A DNA stretch of 64,000 nucleotides. Origin: Trujillonella endophytica (lineage in GTDB: Bacteria; Actinomycetota; Actinomycetes; Mycobacteriales; Geodermatophilaceae). Numbering within the stretch: the first letter of the stretch is position 1; every line of letters starts with the position of its first letter. The stretch lies in the NCBI RefSeq assembly GCF_019799905.1, contig NZ_JABGCI010000002.1, forward strand, positions 558,001-622,000. The letters are read 5' to 3'. The translations under genes and the position numbers were made by a program. Shown here one piece after another: positions 54,790-63,789 of the stretch. The notes below the pieces were generated by a model. The model ran no database searches and was not told where the DNA came from. It saw nothing but the letters and a program-made list of their open reading frames with translations.

Positions 54790-54900
54790 TCGGTACGGCA
54801 GCCGCGGTGTCTGGCTCGCCCCCGAGGGGGTCACAGTGGCGGGACCGCGCCGGGCTCGCACCGGCTTCCTCGCTGCACTGCCGTGGTGGGGAGGACGCTA
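54790..54900 (-). promoter_or_regulatory. Cobalamin riboswitch controlling cobN
   Basis: On the minus strand the leader shows the B12-box core in order: GAGGAAGCCGGTGCGAGCC, then a CGCGGTCCCGCCACTGTGACC segment, a short C/G hairpin, and GAGCCAGACACCG. These match the conserved GGAA-CCGGTG-GAA-CCGG, CCGCCACTGT and GAGCCAG pieces of cobalamin riboswitches. It ends about 40 bases before the cobN GTG, so B12 would repress cobN translation or elongation. Confidence 0.9.
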
Positions 54901-54998
54901 CCGGGCTCCCGATCCGCTCTGCCGGCTGCGGGACGCCCTCATGGCCAGGTGCGACAGGTACGACGGCCACCAGGCCTCGCGCGGGCAGCCGCTGAGGC

Positions 54999-56888
54999 TC
55001 AGCCGCTGACCGCGAGCGCCCGCTCCTCCGGCTCCTCGAACTGGGTCCGGTACAGCTCCGCGTAGCGCCCGCCGGCGGCGAGCAGCTCCGCGTGCCTGCC
55101 CCGCTCGACGATCCGCCCGGCCTCCAGCACGAGGATGCAGTCGGCCGCGCGCACCGTGGAGAGCCGGTGGGCGATGACGATCGCCGTCCGGCCCTCCAGC
55201 GCCTCGTCCAGTGCCGCCTGCACCGCCGCCTCCGACGTCGAGTCCAGGTGCGCGGTCGCCTCGTCGAGCAGGACGACGCGCGGGCGGGCGAGCAGCAGCC
55301 GGGCGATCGTCAGCCGCTGCCGCTCGCCGCCGGAGAGCCGGTAGCCGCGCTCCCCGACCACCGTGTCCAGCCCGTCGGGGAGGGCGCGCACCAGGTCGGC
55401 GAGCCGGGCACGGGTGAGGGCACCCCAGATCTCCTCGTCGTCGGCCTCCGGCGCGGCCAGCAGCAGGTTCGACCGCAGCGACTCGTGGAACAGGTGCCCG
55501 TCCTGGGTGACCAGGCCCAGCGTCCGGCGGATCGCGGCGAACGACAGGTCGCGGACGTCGATCCCGGCCAGTCGCACGGCGCCGGAGTCGACGTCGTACA
55601 GCCGCGGCAGCAGCGAGGCGATCGTCGACTTGCCCGCGCCCGAGGAGCCGACGATCGCCACCACCTGGCCGGGCTGCACGGTGAACGACACGTCGTGCAG
55701 GACGTCGACGCCGCCGCGGTTGTCCAGCTGGGCGACGTCCTCCAGCGAGGCCAGCGACACCCGGTCCGCCGAGGGGTAGCCGAAGGTCACCGAGTCGAAC
55801 TCGACCGACACCGGCCCGTCGGGGACGTCGCGCGCGTCCGGACGCTCGCGCACCAGCGGCACGAGGTCGAGCACCTCGAAGACGCGCTCGAAGCTGACCA
55901 TCGCAGAGGAGATGTCCACCCGGGCGCTGGCCAGCGCGGTCAGCGGGGCGTACAGGCGGGTCAGCAGCAGGGCGAGGGCGACCACCGAGCCGGGGTCCAG
56001 CGAGCCCTGCAGCGCGTAGAAGCCGCCGAGTCCGTAGACGAGCGCCAGGGCGAGTGCCGAGACGAGCATCAGCGCGCTGACGAACGCCCACTGCACCATC
56101 GCCGTCCGGACGCCGATGTCGCGCACCTTGCTCGCCCGGGAGGCGAACTCGGCGGACTCCCGCTCCGGCCGGCCGAACAGCTTGATGAGCGTGGCGCCGG
56201 GCGCGGAGAACCGCTCGGTCGTCTGGTCGGTCATCGCCGCGTTGTGGTCGGCGGCGGCCCGGCCGAGCGCGGCCAGCCGGCTGCCGATCCGCCGGGCCGG
56301 GATCAGGAAGGCGGGCAGGAGCAGCAGCGACAGCACGGTCACCTGCCACGACAGGGTGAGCATGACCGCGCCGGTGAGCAGCAGGGTCACCGTGTTGCTG
56401 ACGACACCGGCGAGGGTGTCGCTGAACGCCCGCTGCGCGCCGATCACGTCGTTGTTGAGCCGGGAGACCAACGCCCCGGTGCGGGTGCGGGTGAAGAACG
56501 CGACCGGCATGCGCTGCACGTGGTCGAACACCGCGGTGCGCAGGTCCAGGATCAGCCCCTCGCCGAGGCTGGCCGACAGGAACCGGCCGAGCAGCGACAG
56601 GCCGGTGCCGGCGACGGCGATGACCGCGATGAGCACCGCCAGCCAGACGACGACGGACGTCTCGCTCCCCTCGACGATCTCGTTGACGACCCGCCCGGCC
56701 AGCAGGGGCGTGGCCACGGTGAGCACGGCCTCGACCACGCCGACCACGACGAAGAAGGCGATCCGCCGCCGGTGCGGCCGGGCGAAGTCCAGCACCCGCC
56801 GGAGGGTCTCCCGCGAGAACGGCCGCCGCTCGGTCCGGCCGTGCATCGCGTTGGACATGGCCGACCAGGCCGACATCTCCATGCTCAC
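54999..56888 (-). CDS. ABC exporter, fused permease-ATPase half-transporter
   Basis: A 629-residue MsbA/multidrug-type exporter. Six helices occupy about 40-330. The nucleotide-binding domain has Walker A VGSSGAGKSTIASLLPRLY, signature YRLSGGERQRLTIARLLL, Walker B RVVLLDEATAHLD and switch His VIAHRLSTV. Near the N-terminus PFSRETLRRVLDFARPHRRR precedes the first helix. GTG 56888 is used with GCAGGAGG upstream. It works as a dimer; the cargo is unknown. It lies upstream of the cobN leader on the same strand but is separated by it. Confidence 0.93.
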   Translation of the reverse strand: MSMEMSAWSAMSNAMHGRTERRPFSRETLRRVLDFARPHRRRIAFFVVVGVVEAVLTVATPLLAGRVVNEIVEGSETSVVVWLAVLIAVIAVAGTGLSLLGRFLSASLGEGLILDLRTAVFDHVQRMPVAFFTRTRTGALVSRLNNDVIGAQRAFSDTLAGVVSNTVTLLLTGAVMLTLSWQVTVLSLLLLPAFLIPARRIGSRLAALGRAAADHNAAMTDQTTERFSAPGATLIKLFGRPERESAEFASRASKVRDIGVRTAMVQWAFVSALMLVSALALALVYGLGGFYALQGSLDPGSVVALALLLTRLYAPLTALASARVDISSAMVSFERVFEVLDLVPLVRERPDARDVPDGPVSVEFDSVTFGYPSADRVSLASLEDVAQLDNRGGVDVLHDVSFTVQPGQVVAIVGSSGAGKSTIASLLPRLYDVDSGAVRLAGIDVRDLSFAAIRRTLGLVTQDGHLFHESLRSNLLLAAPEADDEEIWGALTRARLADLVRALPDGLDTVVGERGYRLSGGERQRLTIARLLLARPRVVLLDEATAHLDSTSEAAVQAALDEALEGRTAIVIAHRLSTVRAADCILVLEAGRIVERGRHAELLAAGGRYAELYRTQFEEPEERALAVSG

Positions 56889-57041
56889 GACCGGGTGCCT
56901 CCTGCTCGACGCGGTTCCCGGCAGGAGGGACCGGTCGGCGGTCGCGGACTCATCGGGGGCATGACCGCGACGCTAGGGACTCCAGTGCAGTCGAGGTCAA
57001 TGACCGTTCGTGCGCAGTTGTGCCGTCCCCTCCGTGTCGGG

Positions 57042-57371
57042 TCAGCGGGCGGCGCCCAGCGCGTCGGCCAGGCGGTGGTGGGCGACGGCCTCGTCGCGCC
57101 GGCTCTGCCGCTCCAGGGTCCGGGCCAGCGCGCGGCGGGCCCAGGCGTTGGCCGGGGCGAGCTCCACCAGCCGGCCGAGCGCCTCCTCGGCGCGGGTCAG
57201 CTGCGCCGAGCCGAAGTAGCTGCGCGCGAGCAGCTCCAGGGCCGCCTCGTTCGCGGGCTCGGCCTCGACGACGGGGGCGAGGATGCGGGCCGCCTCGGTG
57301 GGCTGCCCCATGGACAGGAACAGGTCGGCGCGCAGGTACTCCGAGTGCAGGTCGAGCTCGAACTGGGTCAC
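57042..57371 (-). CDS. Small tetratricopeptide-repeat protein
   Basis: A 109-residue all-helical protein with about three TPR units: YLRADLFLSMGQPTEAARILAPVVEAEP, LELLARSYFGSAQLTRAEEALGRLVELAP, and RRALARTLERQSRRDEAVAHH. No catalytic feature is present, so it is likely an adaptor. It is upstream of the ABC exporter by 153 bases on the same strand. GTG start with a weak ribosome site. Confidence 0.82.
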   Translation of the reverse strand: MTQFELDLHSEYLRADLFLSMGQPTEAARILAPVVEAEPANEAALELLARSYFGSAQLTRAEEALGRLVELAPANAWARRALARTLERQSRRDEAVAHHRLADALGAAR

Positions 57372-57495
57372 GCCCGCTGAACACCCGGCGCGTGCCCGGC
57401 GTTCCCGATGGGTAGTGCACGTCTAGGTCGCGTGCATCCGAGCCACCTCCCCGTCGGGAAGGGAGGGTGTCCGCGTCCCCAGCGAGGAGATCGCC

Positions 57496-58176
57496 ATGAC
57501 CCTCCACCTCACCCGGCCCCACTGGACGTCGCGCTCCGGTGCCACCACGCTCTCCCCCGGCCAGCGCGTGCCCGTCGTCCACCGCATCGGCGCGCTCGTC
57601 GTCGCCGCCGCGATCGCCGTCTTCGGCGTGCTCGGCCTGCTGAACGGCCTCGACTTCTTCTCCACCGACGGCACCCGCGTCCTCGGCCTGAGTTCCAACG
57701 GCCTGCTGTCGGTGATCTCGCTGGTCACGGCCGCGGTGCTGGTCGCCGCGGTGCTGCGTGGCCCACGGGTCGCCTCGACGGTGATGATCGTCGTCGGCTC
57801 GTTGTTCCTGCTCTCGGCGCTGGCCAACCTGGCCGTGCTCCGCACCGACTGGAACTTCCTGGCGTTCCGCTTCTCCAACGTCGTCTTCTCGGTCGTCGCC
57901 GGGCTGACGCTGCTGCTGCTCGGCGCCTACGGCCGGGTCAGCGGCAACCTGCCGTCCGACAGCCCGTATGCCCGACCGACCCCGGACGGCGACCTGGAGC
58001 CCGTCGACCAGTCGCCCTCGACGCCGCAGGAGTACGAGGCGGAGCGGGCGATGCGCGCGGCCGAGGTCGCCGTCGTCCAGCACACCGCCACCCCCGACCA
58101 GCAGCGGCGGGTGCGGGCGATGGCGGAGGTCAGCTCGCGCCCCGACCGCCGTCGCGTGTGGATGTCCTTCGACTGA
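57496..58176 (+). CDS. DUF4383 four-helix membrane protein
   Basis: A 226-residue protein with four membrane helices (LVVAAAIAVFGVLGLLNG, LLSVISLVTAAVLVAAVL, STVMIVVGSLFLLSALANLA and VVFSVVAGLTLLLLGAYG) and a cytoplasmic tail of about 70 residues with Glu/Ala-rich helices. DUF4383 proteins are common in actinobacteria and have no known role. AGCGAGGAGA precedes the ATG. A hairpin follows the stop. Confidence 0.87.
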   Translation: MTLHLTRPHWTSRSGATTLSPGQRVPVVHRIGALVVAAAIAVFGVLGLLNGLDFFSTDGTRVLGLSSNGLLSVISLVTAAVLVAAVLRGPRVASTVMIVVGSLFLLSALANLAVLRTDWNFLAFRFSNVVFSVVAGLTLLLLGAYGRVSGNLPSDSPYARPTPDGDLEPVDQSPSTPQEYEAERAMRAAEVAVVQHTATPDQQRRVRAMAEVSSRPDRRRVWMSFD

Positions 58177-58195
58177 CCGGCCGACCGACGGGACG

Positions 58196-58236
58196 GGACC
58201 GGCGTGGGCGGCATCACGGGCTGCCCACGCCGGTCC
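58196..58236 (+). terminator. Terminator after the DUF4383 gene
   Basis: Perfect 14-base arms (58196-58209 with 58223-58236) around a 13-base loop, 20 bases past the stop. Confidence 0.65.
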
Positions 58237-58252
58237 TGGGTACCGCCACGTG

Positions 58253-59086
58253 GTGACCGCCCCCCTGTCCCTCACCCGTGCCGGTTCCGGTGATCCGCTC
58301 CTCCTCCTGCATGGCATGGGCAGCTCCCGCCGGGACTTCGCCGCCGTCGTCCCCCCGCTGCGCGCGCACTTCGACGTGCTCAACGCCGACCTGCCCGGCG
58401 TCGGACGGTCGCCGCACCTCGAGCGACGCCCGACCGTCTCCGCCGTCACCGACGCGGTCGAGCGCACGCTCGACGAGGAGGGCGTCGGCCGGGTGCACGT
58501 GCTCGGCAACTCCCTCGGCGCCCGGGTCGCGCTGGAACTCGCCGTCCGCAACCGTGCCCTGTCCGTCGTCGCCATCGCGCCGTCCGGGCTCAACGTGCCC
58601 CAGGAACGGGTCGTCCAGGGCATCGGCATGGGCACGGCCCGTGTCGCCCTCCGGACGGCGGACCCGCTGATCGCCCCCCTGTCCCGGTCGGCGGTCGGCC
58701 GGGCCGCACTCCTGGCGCCACTCAAGGCCCGCCCGTGGAGCACCTCGCGGGAGGAGACCATCGGGGCGCGCGAGGGCTTCTCGGAGTCGCGCGACTTCTG
58801 GCGCACGCTGCTGTGGTCGTTGATGCTCGACGTCCCCCGGGGCCTGGACCGCATCGACTGCCCGGTGACCCTGGTCCAGGGAGTGGCGGACTGGGTCGCC
58901 TCCGGCCAGACCGTGCGGTACCTGCCGCTGATCCCGGGCGCCCGCTTCCACCCCTTGCTGATGGCCGGTCACGCTCCCCAGTCGGACCGTCCGGCGGCCA
59001 TCGCCCGCCTGGTTCTGGAGACCGCACGGCGCGCGCCGGCCGAGCAGCCGACGTCCGGGCTCACGCAGGCCCGCTCCGCCGCCTGA
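58253..59086 (+). CDS. Alpha/beta hydrolase
   Basis: A 277-residue hydrolase. PLLLLHGMGSSRRDF forms the oxyanion region, NADLPGVGRS the second, and VHVLGNSLGARVALELAVRN is the nucleophile elbow (GNSLG). The acid residue is probably the Asp in VQGVADWVASGQ and the base His is in LLMAGHAPQSD. It is similar to haloalkane-dehalogenase/esterase-like hydrolases, with substrate unknown. Two adjacent GTG codons (58250 and 58253) can start it. A short GC hairpin at 59094-59112 follows the stop. Confidence 0.9.
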   Translation: MTAPLSLTRAGSGDPLLLLHGMGSSRRDFAAVVPPLRAHFDVLNADLPGVGRSPHLERRPTVSAVTDAVERTLDEEGVGRVHVLGNSLGARVALELAVRNRALSVVAIAPSGLNVPQERVVQGIGMGTARVALRTADPLIAPLSRSAVGRAALLAPLKARPWSTSREETIGAREGFSESRDFWRTLLWSLMLDVPRGLDRIDCPVTLVQGVADWVASGQTVRYLPLIPGARFHPLLMAGHAPQSDRPAAIARLVLETARRAPAEQPTSGLTQARSAA

Positions 59087-59093
59087 GGACGGA

Positions 59094-59112
59094 CGGCGGC
59101 GACCCGCCGCCG
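59094..59112 (+). terminator. Short GC hairpin after the hydrolase gene
   Basis: Seven-base arms CGGCGGC and GCCGCCG with a five-base loop, eight bases past the stop and just before the cobG promoter. Confidence 0.35.
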
Positions 59113-59123
59113 CGCCGACGACG

Positions 59124-59129
59124 TAGCCT
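59124..59129 (+). promoter_or_regulatory. -10 element of leaderless cobG
   Basis: TAGCCT, ten bases before ATG 59140, with no ribosome site. The same hexamer precedes cobH. Confidence 0.45.
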
Positions 59130-59139
59130 CGCTGCCGCC

Positions 59140-60306
59140 ATGACCGCCCAGCTCCCGATCCGTGACCGCGCCGACGCCTGCCCCGGTGCGCTGCAGACCC
59201 ACAGCGCCGCCGACGGCGAGCTGGCGCGGGTCCGGATCCCCGGGGGCCTGCTGACCGCGGATCGGCTGCGGGTGCTCGCCGCCGCGGCCCGCGAGCTGGG
59301 CGACGGCGCGCTGGAGCTCACCAGCCGCGGCAACCTGCAGCTGCGCGGACTCGCGCCCGGTGCGGAGGCCGAGCTCGGCGAACGGCTGGCGGCGGCGGGT
59401 CTGCTGCCCAGCGCGACCCACGAGCGGATCCGCAACGTGCTGGCCAGCACGCTGTCGGGCCGCACCGCCGGCGGGGTCCTCGACGTCACGCCGTGGGTCG
59501 CCGCCCTGGACGCCGGGCTGTGCGCCGACCCCGCGCTCGCCGAGCTGCCCGGCCGGTACCTGGCCACGCTCGACGACGGCCGCCGCGACGTGGCCGGGCT
59601 CGGCGGGGACGTCGGCCTGGTCGCCCTCGACGCCGGCACGGTGGCGCTGACCCTCGCCGGTGCCGGCAGCGGCCTGCGCGCCGGCCCGGACGACGCCGTC
59701 GACCTCGCGCTCGCCGCCACCCGCGCCTTCCTGGCCGAGCGCACCGCGCAGGCCAGCAGCGCCTGGCGCCTCGCGGAGCTCGACGAGGGCCCGGCGAGGG
59801 TCGTCGACCGCGTGAGCGCCTCGATGAGGGTCCCCCGCGCGGAGGTCGCGGGACTCCCGCGCGTCCAAGTCCCTCCCCCAGCAGGGGTCGTCCCCCAGAC
59901 CGACGGGCGGACGGCGCTGGTCGTCGTCGTCCCGCTCGGGCGGCTGACGGCGGAGCAGGCCGAGCTGCTCGCGGCCACGTCGGCCGGCACCCTGCAGGTG
60001 ACGCCGGGGCGCGCCGTCGCCGTCCCGGATCTCCCCGATGGCTCGGCCGCCGCCGACCTCACCGCCGCGGGACTCGTGCTGGACCCCGCCAGCCCGTGGC
60101 TGCGGGTCACCGCGTGCGCGGGCCGGCCGGGCTGCGCGAAGTCGCTGGCCGACGTGCGGTCCGACGCCGTCCGCGCGGTCGCCGACGGCACCCTGCCGGC
60201 CGGCGGCGCGCGCCAGCACTGGGCTGGCTGCGCGCGCCGCTGCGGCCGGCCGCGCGGCGAGGTGGTCGACGTCGTCGCCACCCCCGCCGGCTACGCGCTC
60301 AGCTGA
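59140..60306 (+). CDS. cobG: Precorrin-3B synthase
   Basis: A 388-residue sirohaem/4Fe-4S enzyme of the aerobic cobalamin route, which uses O2 to hydroxylate precorrin-3A. Nitrite/sulfite-reductase half-domains are seen (LELTSRGNLQLRGL). The iron-sulfur Cys residues lie in TACAGRPGCAKSLADVR and HWAGCARRCGRP. Its presence marks the oxygen-dependent pathway. It stands alone on the plus strand and ends at the inverted repeat 60338-60383. Confidence 0.92.
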   Translation: MTAQLPIRDRADACPGALQTHSAADGELARVRIPGGLLTADRLRVLAAAARELGDGALELTSRGNLQLRGLAPGAEAELGERLAAAGLLPSATHERIRNVLASTLSGRTAGGVLDVTPWVAALDAGLCADPALAELPGRYLATLDDGRRDVAGLGGDVGLVALDAGTVALTLAGAGSGLRAGPDDAVDLALAATRAFLAERTAQASSAWRLAELDEGPARVVDRVSASMRVPRAEVAGLPRVQVPPPAGVVPQTDGRTALVVVVPLGRLTAEQAELLAATSAGTLQVTPGRAVAVPDLPDGSAAADLTAAGLVLDPASPWLRVTACAGRPGCAKSLADVRSDAVRAVADGTLPAGGARQHWAGCARRCGRPRGEVVDVVATPAGYALS

Positions 60307-60337
60307 CCCGGCGGCCGGACGTGCCCACACCACCTCG

Positions 60338-60383
60338 GCGTCGTTGTGCTCTGGGTCCACCTGTACTCAGAGCACAACGACGC
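60338..60383. repeat. Perfect hairpin repeat between convergent cobG and glgC
   Basis: Arm GCGTCGTTGTGCTCTG (60338-60353) is matched exactly at 60368-60383. The stem extends inward three more pairs (one G-T) to an eight-base loop at 60357-60364. The architecture is like the repeat at 9458-9520 but the sequence is different. It probably terminates both genes. Confidence 0.75.
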
Positions 60384-60420
60384 GCAGGGCCTTGCCCCGC
60401 GGGAGAGGCGGCCGGGGGAC

Positions 60421-61602
60421 TCAGCCGTCCTCGGGGTCGGGGAAGCGGGCGCCCGCGGCCACCTCGGCGCCCTTCTCGAGCCGCACGCCCCGGCCGAGCA
60501 GCGTGATGTCGCCGTCGCCGCCGACCGATGCGCCGTCCCCGATGTCGACGCCGTCGTCGACGACCGTGCGGGTCACCGTCGCGCCGGCGCGCACCCGCAC
60601 GCCGGGCAGCAGCACCGAGTCGACCACCGTCGCGCCGGCCTCCACGATCACCCCGGGCGACAGCACCGACCCCCGCACGTTGCCCGACACCCGGGTCCCG
60701 CCGGAGAGCAGGCTGTTCTCGATCTGCCCGTCGTCGAGAACGCGGGCGGCGCTGTGCCGGCCACCCCGGGTGTGCACCGGCCAGGTGCGCTCGTCGAGGT
60801 CGAGCGGCGGCTCCTCGGCCAGGAAGTCCTGGTGGGCCTCCCAGTACGCCGGCACCGTGCCGACGTCGCGCCAGTAGCCCGTCAGCGGGAAGGCGCGGGC
60901 GGCGCCGTCCCGGGTCTGGGCGGGCAGCAGGTGCGACCCGAGGTCCTCCAGCCCCTCCTCGCCGACCTCGTCGTTCAGGGCCTCCAGCCGGTCGAGGGTG
61001 GGCGTCGGCGTGAAGACGAAGACCTCGTTCGTGGCCGTCGTCGTCGCCGGCTCGTCGGGCTTGTAGGCGTAGTCGTCGACCTTGCCGCCCTCGCCCACCT
61101 GGACGATGCCGTACCGCGCGGCGTCGTCGGCGGCGACCTCGGTGGTCACCATCGTGACCTCCGCGCCGGAACCCAGGTGGGCGTCGACGACCTCGCGGTA
61201 GTCCAGCTTGTAGACGGCGTCGGAGCTGACGACCACGAGCGCGTCGGGGTCGAAGCCGCGGATCAGCTCGGCCTGCCGCCACAGCCCGTCGGCAGTGCCC
61301 TCCGTCCAGCCGCCCCGCTCGTTGCCCTGGAACGGCGGCATCATCATCAGCCCGCCGGTGGTGCGGTCCAGGTCCCAGGGCCGCCCGTTCGCGAGGTGCT
61401 CGGAGACCGACTGCGGCTGGTACTGCACCGACACCCAGACGTCGGCGATCCCGGAGTGCTCGCAGTTGGACAGCGGGAAGTCGATGAGGCGGTAGACCCC
61501 GGCGAACGGGACGGCGGGCTTGGCCCGGGTCTCGGTCAGCAGTTCGAGGCGGTTGCCCTTGCCACCGGCGAGGACGAGGACGAGGACCCGGGGGAGCGCC
61601 AT
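60421..61602 (-). CDS. glgC: Glucose-1-phosphate adenylyltransferase family protein
   Basis: A 393-residue enzyme making ADP-glucose for glycogen. [30 protein letters not shown] is the nucleotidyltransferase start, then [54 protein letters not shown], and a left-handed beta-helix C-terminus ([27 protein letters not shown]). It lies alone, convergent with cobG and divergent from cobH, interrupting the cob genes. Confidence 0.93.
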   Translation of the reverse strand: MALPRVLVLVLAGGKGNRLELLTETRAKPAVPFAGVYRLIDFPLSNCEHSGIADVWVSVQYQPQSVSEHLANGRPWDLDRTTGGLMMMPPFQGNERGGWTEGTADGLWRQAELIRGFDPDALVVVSSDAVYKLDYREVVDAHLGSGAEVTMVTTEVAADDAARYGIVQVGEGGKVDDYAYKPDEPATTTATNEVFVFTPTPTLDRLEALNDEVGEEGLEDLGSHLLPAQTRDGAARAFPLTGYWRDVGTVPAYWEAHQDFLAEEPPLDLDERTWPVHTRGGRHSAARVLDDGQIENSLLSGGTRVSGNVRGSVLSPGVIVEAGATVVDSVLLPGVRVRAGATVTRTVVDDGVDIGDGASVGGDGDITLLGRGVRLEKGAEVAAGARFPDPEDG

Positions 61603-61647
61603 ACCGCCCCGCTACCCGCTCCCGACCGGCCCTGCACCCGCGACACG

Positions 61648-61653
61648 TAGCCT
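61648..61653 (+). promoter_or_regulatory. -10 element of leaderless cobH-cobIJ
   Basis: TAGCCT, eight bases before ATG 61662, with no ribosome site, identical to the cobG box. Confidence 0.5.
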
Positions 61654-61661
61654 CCTCGCCG

Positions 61662-62282
61662 ATGTACGCCTACGAGAAGGACGGCGCCGAGATCTACCGG
61701 CAGTCGTTCGCCACCATCCGCGCCGAGGCCGACCTGGGCGGACTACCCGCAGACGTCGCCCGCGTCGTCGTGCGGATGATCCACGCCTGCGGCCAGGTCG
61801 ACCTGGTGCCCGACGTCGCCTTCTCCCCCGCGGTCGTGTCCCGTGCCCGGGCCGCCCTCGACGCCGGCGCGCCGGTGCTGTGCGACGCCCGGATGGTCGC
61901 CTCGGGCATCACGCGCGCACGGCTGCCGCGGGACAACGAGGTGCTCTGCACCCTCGGCGACCCGGGCGTCCCGGACCTCGCCGCGCGACTGGGCACGACC
62001 CGCACGGCGGCCGCGCTCGAGCTGTGGGGCGACCGGCTGGACGGCGCGGTGGTGGCGATCGGCAACGCCCCGACGGCGCTGTTCCACCTGCTGGAGACGG
62101 TCGAGGCCGGTGGGCCGCGGCCGGCCGCCGTCCTCGGCATCCCGGTCGGGTTCATCGGCGCGGCCGAGTCCAAGGAGGCGCTCGCGGCGTCCGACCTGGA
62201 GTACCTGGTGGTGCGCGGGCGGCGCGGCGGCAGCGCGATCACCGCGGCGGCCGTCAACGCGATCGCGAGCGACGTCGAATGA
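61662..62282 (+). CDS. cobH: Precorrin-8X methylmutase
   Basis: A 206-residue enzyme moving a methyl group from C11 to C12 to give hydrogenobyrinate. The catalytic His41 is in [58 protein letters not shown] and [16 protein letters not shown] are further family segments. The stop overlaps cobIJ as ATGA. Confidence 0.96.
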   Translation: MYAYEKDGAEIYRQSFATIRAEADLGGLPADVARVVVRMIHACGQVDLVPDVAFSPAVVSRARAALDAGAPVLCDARMVASGITRARLPRDNEVLCTLGDPGVPDLAARLGTTRTAAALELWGDRLDGAVVAIGNAPTALFHLLETVEAGGPRPAAVLGIPVGFIGAAESKEALAASDLEYLVVRGRRGGSAITAAAVNAIASDVE

Positions 62283-63769
62283 CCGGGCGCCTCTACGGGG
62301 TCGGGCTGGGGCCGGGCGACCCGGAGCTGGTGACGGTCAAGGCCGCGCGGCTGATCGGCGCGGCCGACGTCGTCGCCTTCCACGCCGCGCAGCACGGCCG
62401 GTCGGTCGCCCGCGCACTGGCCGCGCCGTACCTGCGCGCGGGCCAGGTCGAGGAGCTCTTGGTCTACCCGGTGACCACCGAGACCACCGCCCACCCCGGC
62501 GGCTACCAGGGCGCGATCGACGAGTTCTACGAGGCCGCCGCCGCCCGGCTCGCCGCGCACCTGGACGCCGGCCGCGACGTGGTGGTCCTGGCCGAGGGCG
62601 ACCCGTTCTTCTACGGGTCCTACATGCACATGCACAAGCGGCTGGCCCACCGCTACCCGACCGAGGTCGTGCCGGGCGTGACCAGCGTCAGCGGTGCCGC
62701 CGCCGTCGTCGGCCGGCCGCTGGTGGAGCGCGACGAGGTGCTCACCGTGCTGCCGGGCACGCTGCCCACCGAGGAGCTCGCCGAGTGGCTGGCGACCACC
62801 GACTCGGCCGCGGTCATGAAGCTCGGCCGCACCTTCCGCTCCGTGCGCGACGCCTTCGACGCCGCCGGCGTGCTGGACCGGGCGCTGTACGTCGAGCGGG
62901 CCACGACCGAGCGGCAGCGCACCATGCCGCTGGCCGACGTCGACCCCGACACCGTCCCGTACTTCTCCCTCGCGCTGATGCCCAGCCCGTTGACAGGTCC
63001 GACACCGGGGCCCGAGCAGTACGACGAGGCCGGCCCGCGCACCGGTGAGGTCGTCGTCGTCGGGCTGGGTCCCGGGCAGCGCTCGTGGACCACGCCGGAG
63101 GCCGCCGCCGCGCTGGCCGCCGCCGACGACCTGGTCGGCTACGGCCCCTACCTGGACCGGGTCGAGGTCAACCCGCGGCAGACCCGCCACCCCAGCGACA
63201 ACCGGGTGGAGGCCGAGCGGGCCGCGCACGCGCTGGAGCTGGCCCGCGCCGGGCGCCGGGTCGCCGTGGTCTCCAGCGGCGACCCCGGCGTCTTCGCCAT
63301 GGCCGCCGCGGTGCTGGAGGTCGCCGACCGGCCCGAGTACACCGGGATCGCCGTCCGGGTGCTGCCCGGGCTCACCGCGGCGCAGGCGGTGGCCTCCCGG
63401 GTCGGCGCCCCGCTGGGGCACGACTTCGCGGTGATCAGCCTCTCCGACGTCCTCAAGCCGTTGGACGTCGTCCTCGACCGGCTGCGGCACGCAGCCCAGG
63501 CCGACCTCGTGCTCGCGCTCTACAACCCCCGGTCGAAGGCGCGGCCGCACCAGCTGGGCGAGGCGCAGAAGACGCTGCTCGACGTGCGCGACGCCGGCAC
63601 GGTGGTCGTGGTGGGCCGCGACGTCGGCGGGCCGGCCGAGGAGGTGCGGGTGACGACGCTCGGCGAGCTGGACCCGGAGACGGTCGACATGCGCTGCCTG
63701 GTGCTCGTCGGCTCCTCGCGCACCCGGGTCGGCCCGGGTGGCGCCGTATACACCCCGCGGACGTACTGA
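62279..63769 (+). CDS. cobIJ: Bifunctional precorrin-2 C20- / precorrin-3B C17-methyltransferase
   Basis: A 496-residue fusion. The N-terminal CobI half (1 to ~245) has [42 protein letters not shown] and [20 protein letters not shown]. The CobJ half (~257 to the end) has [56 protein letters not shown] and [29 protein letters not shown]. Both transfer methyl groups from SAM. The fusion is common in actinobacteria. The ATG overlaps the cobH stop. Confidence 0.95.
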   Translation: MTGRLYGVGLGPGDPELVTVKAARLIGAADVVAFHAAQHGRSVARALAAPYLRAGQVEELLVYPVTTETTAHPGGYQGAIDEFYEAAAARLAAHLDAGRDVVVLAEGDPFFYGSYMHMHKRLAHRYPTEVVPGVTSVSGAAAVVGRPLVERDEVLTVLPGTLPTEELAEWLATTDSAAVMKLGRTFRSVRDAFDAAGVLDRALYVERATTERQRTMPLADVDPDTVPYFSLALMPSPLTGPTPGPEQYDEAGPRTGEVVVVGLGPGQRSWTTPEAAAALAAADDLVGYGPYLDRVEVNPRQTRHPSDNRVEAERAAHALELARAGRRVAVVSSGDPGVFAMAAAVLEVADRPEYTGIAVRVLPGLTAAQAVASRVGAPLGHDFAVISLSDVLKPLDVVLDRLRHAAQADLVLALYNPRSKARPHQLGEAQKTLLDVRDAGTVVVVGRDVGGPAEEVRVTTLGELDPETVDMRCLVLVGSSRTRVGPGGAVYTPRTY

Positions 63770-63789
63770 CCTCCGAGGCATCGGATCCC

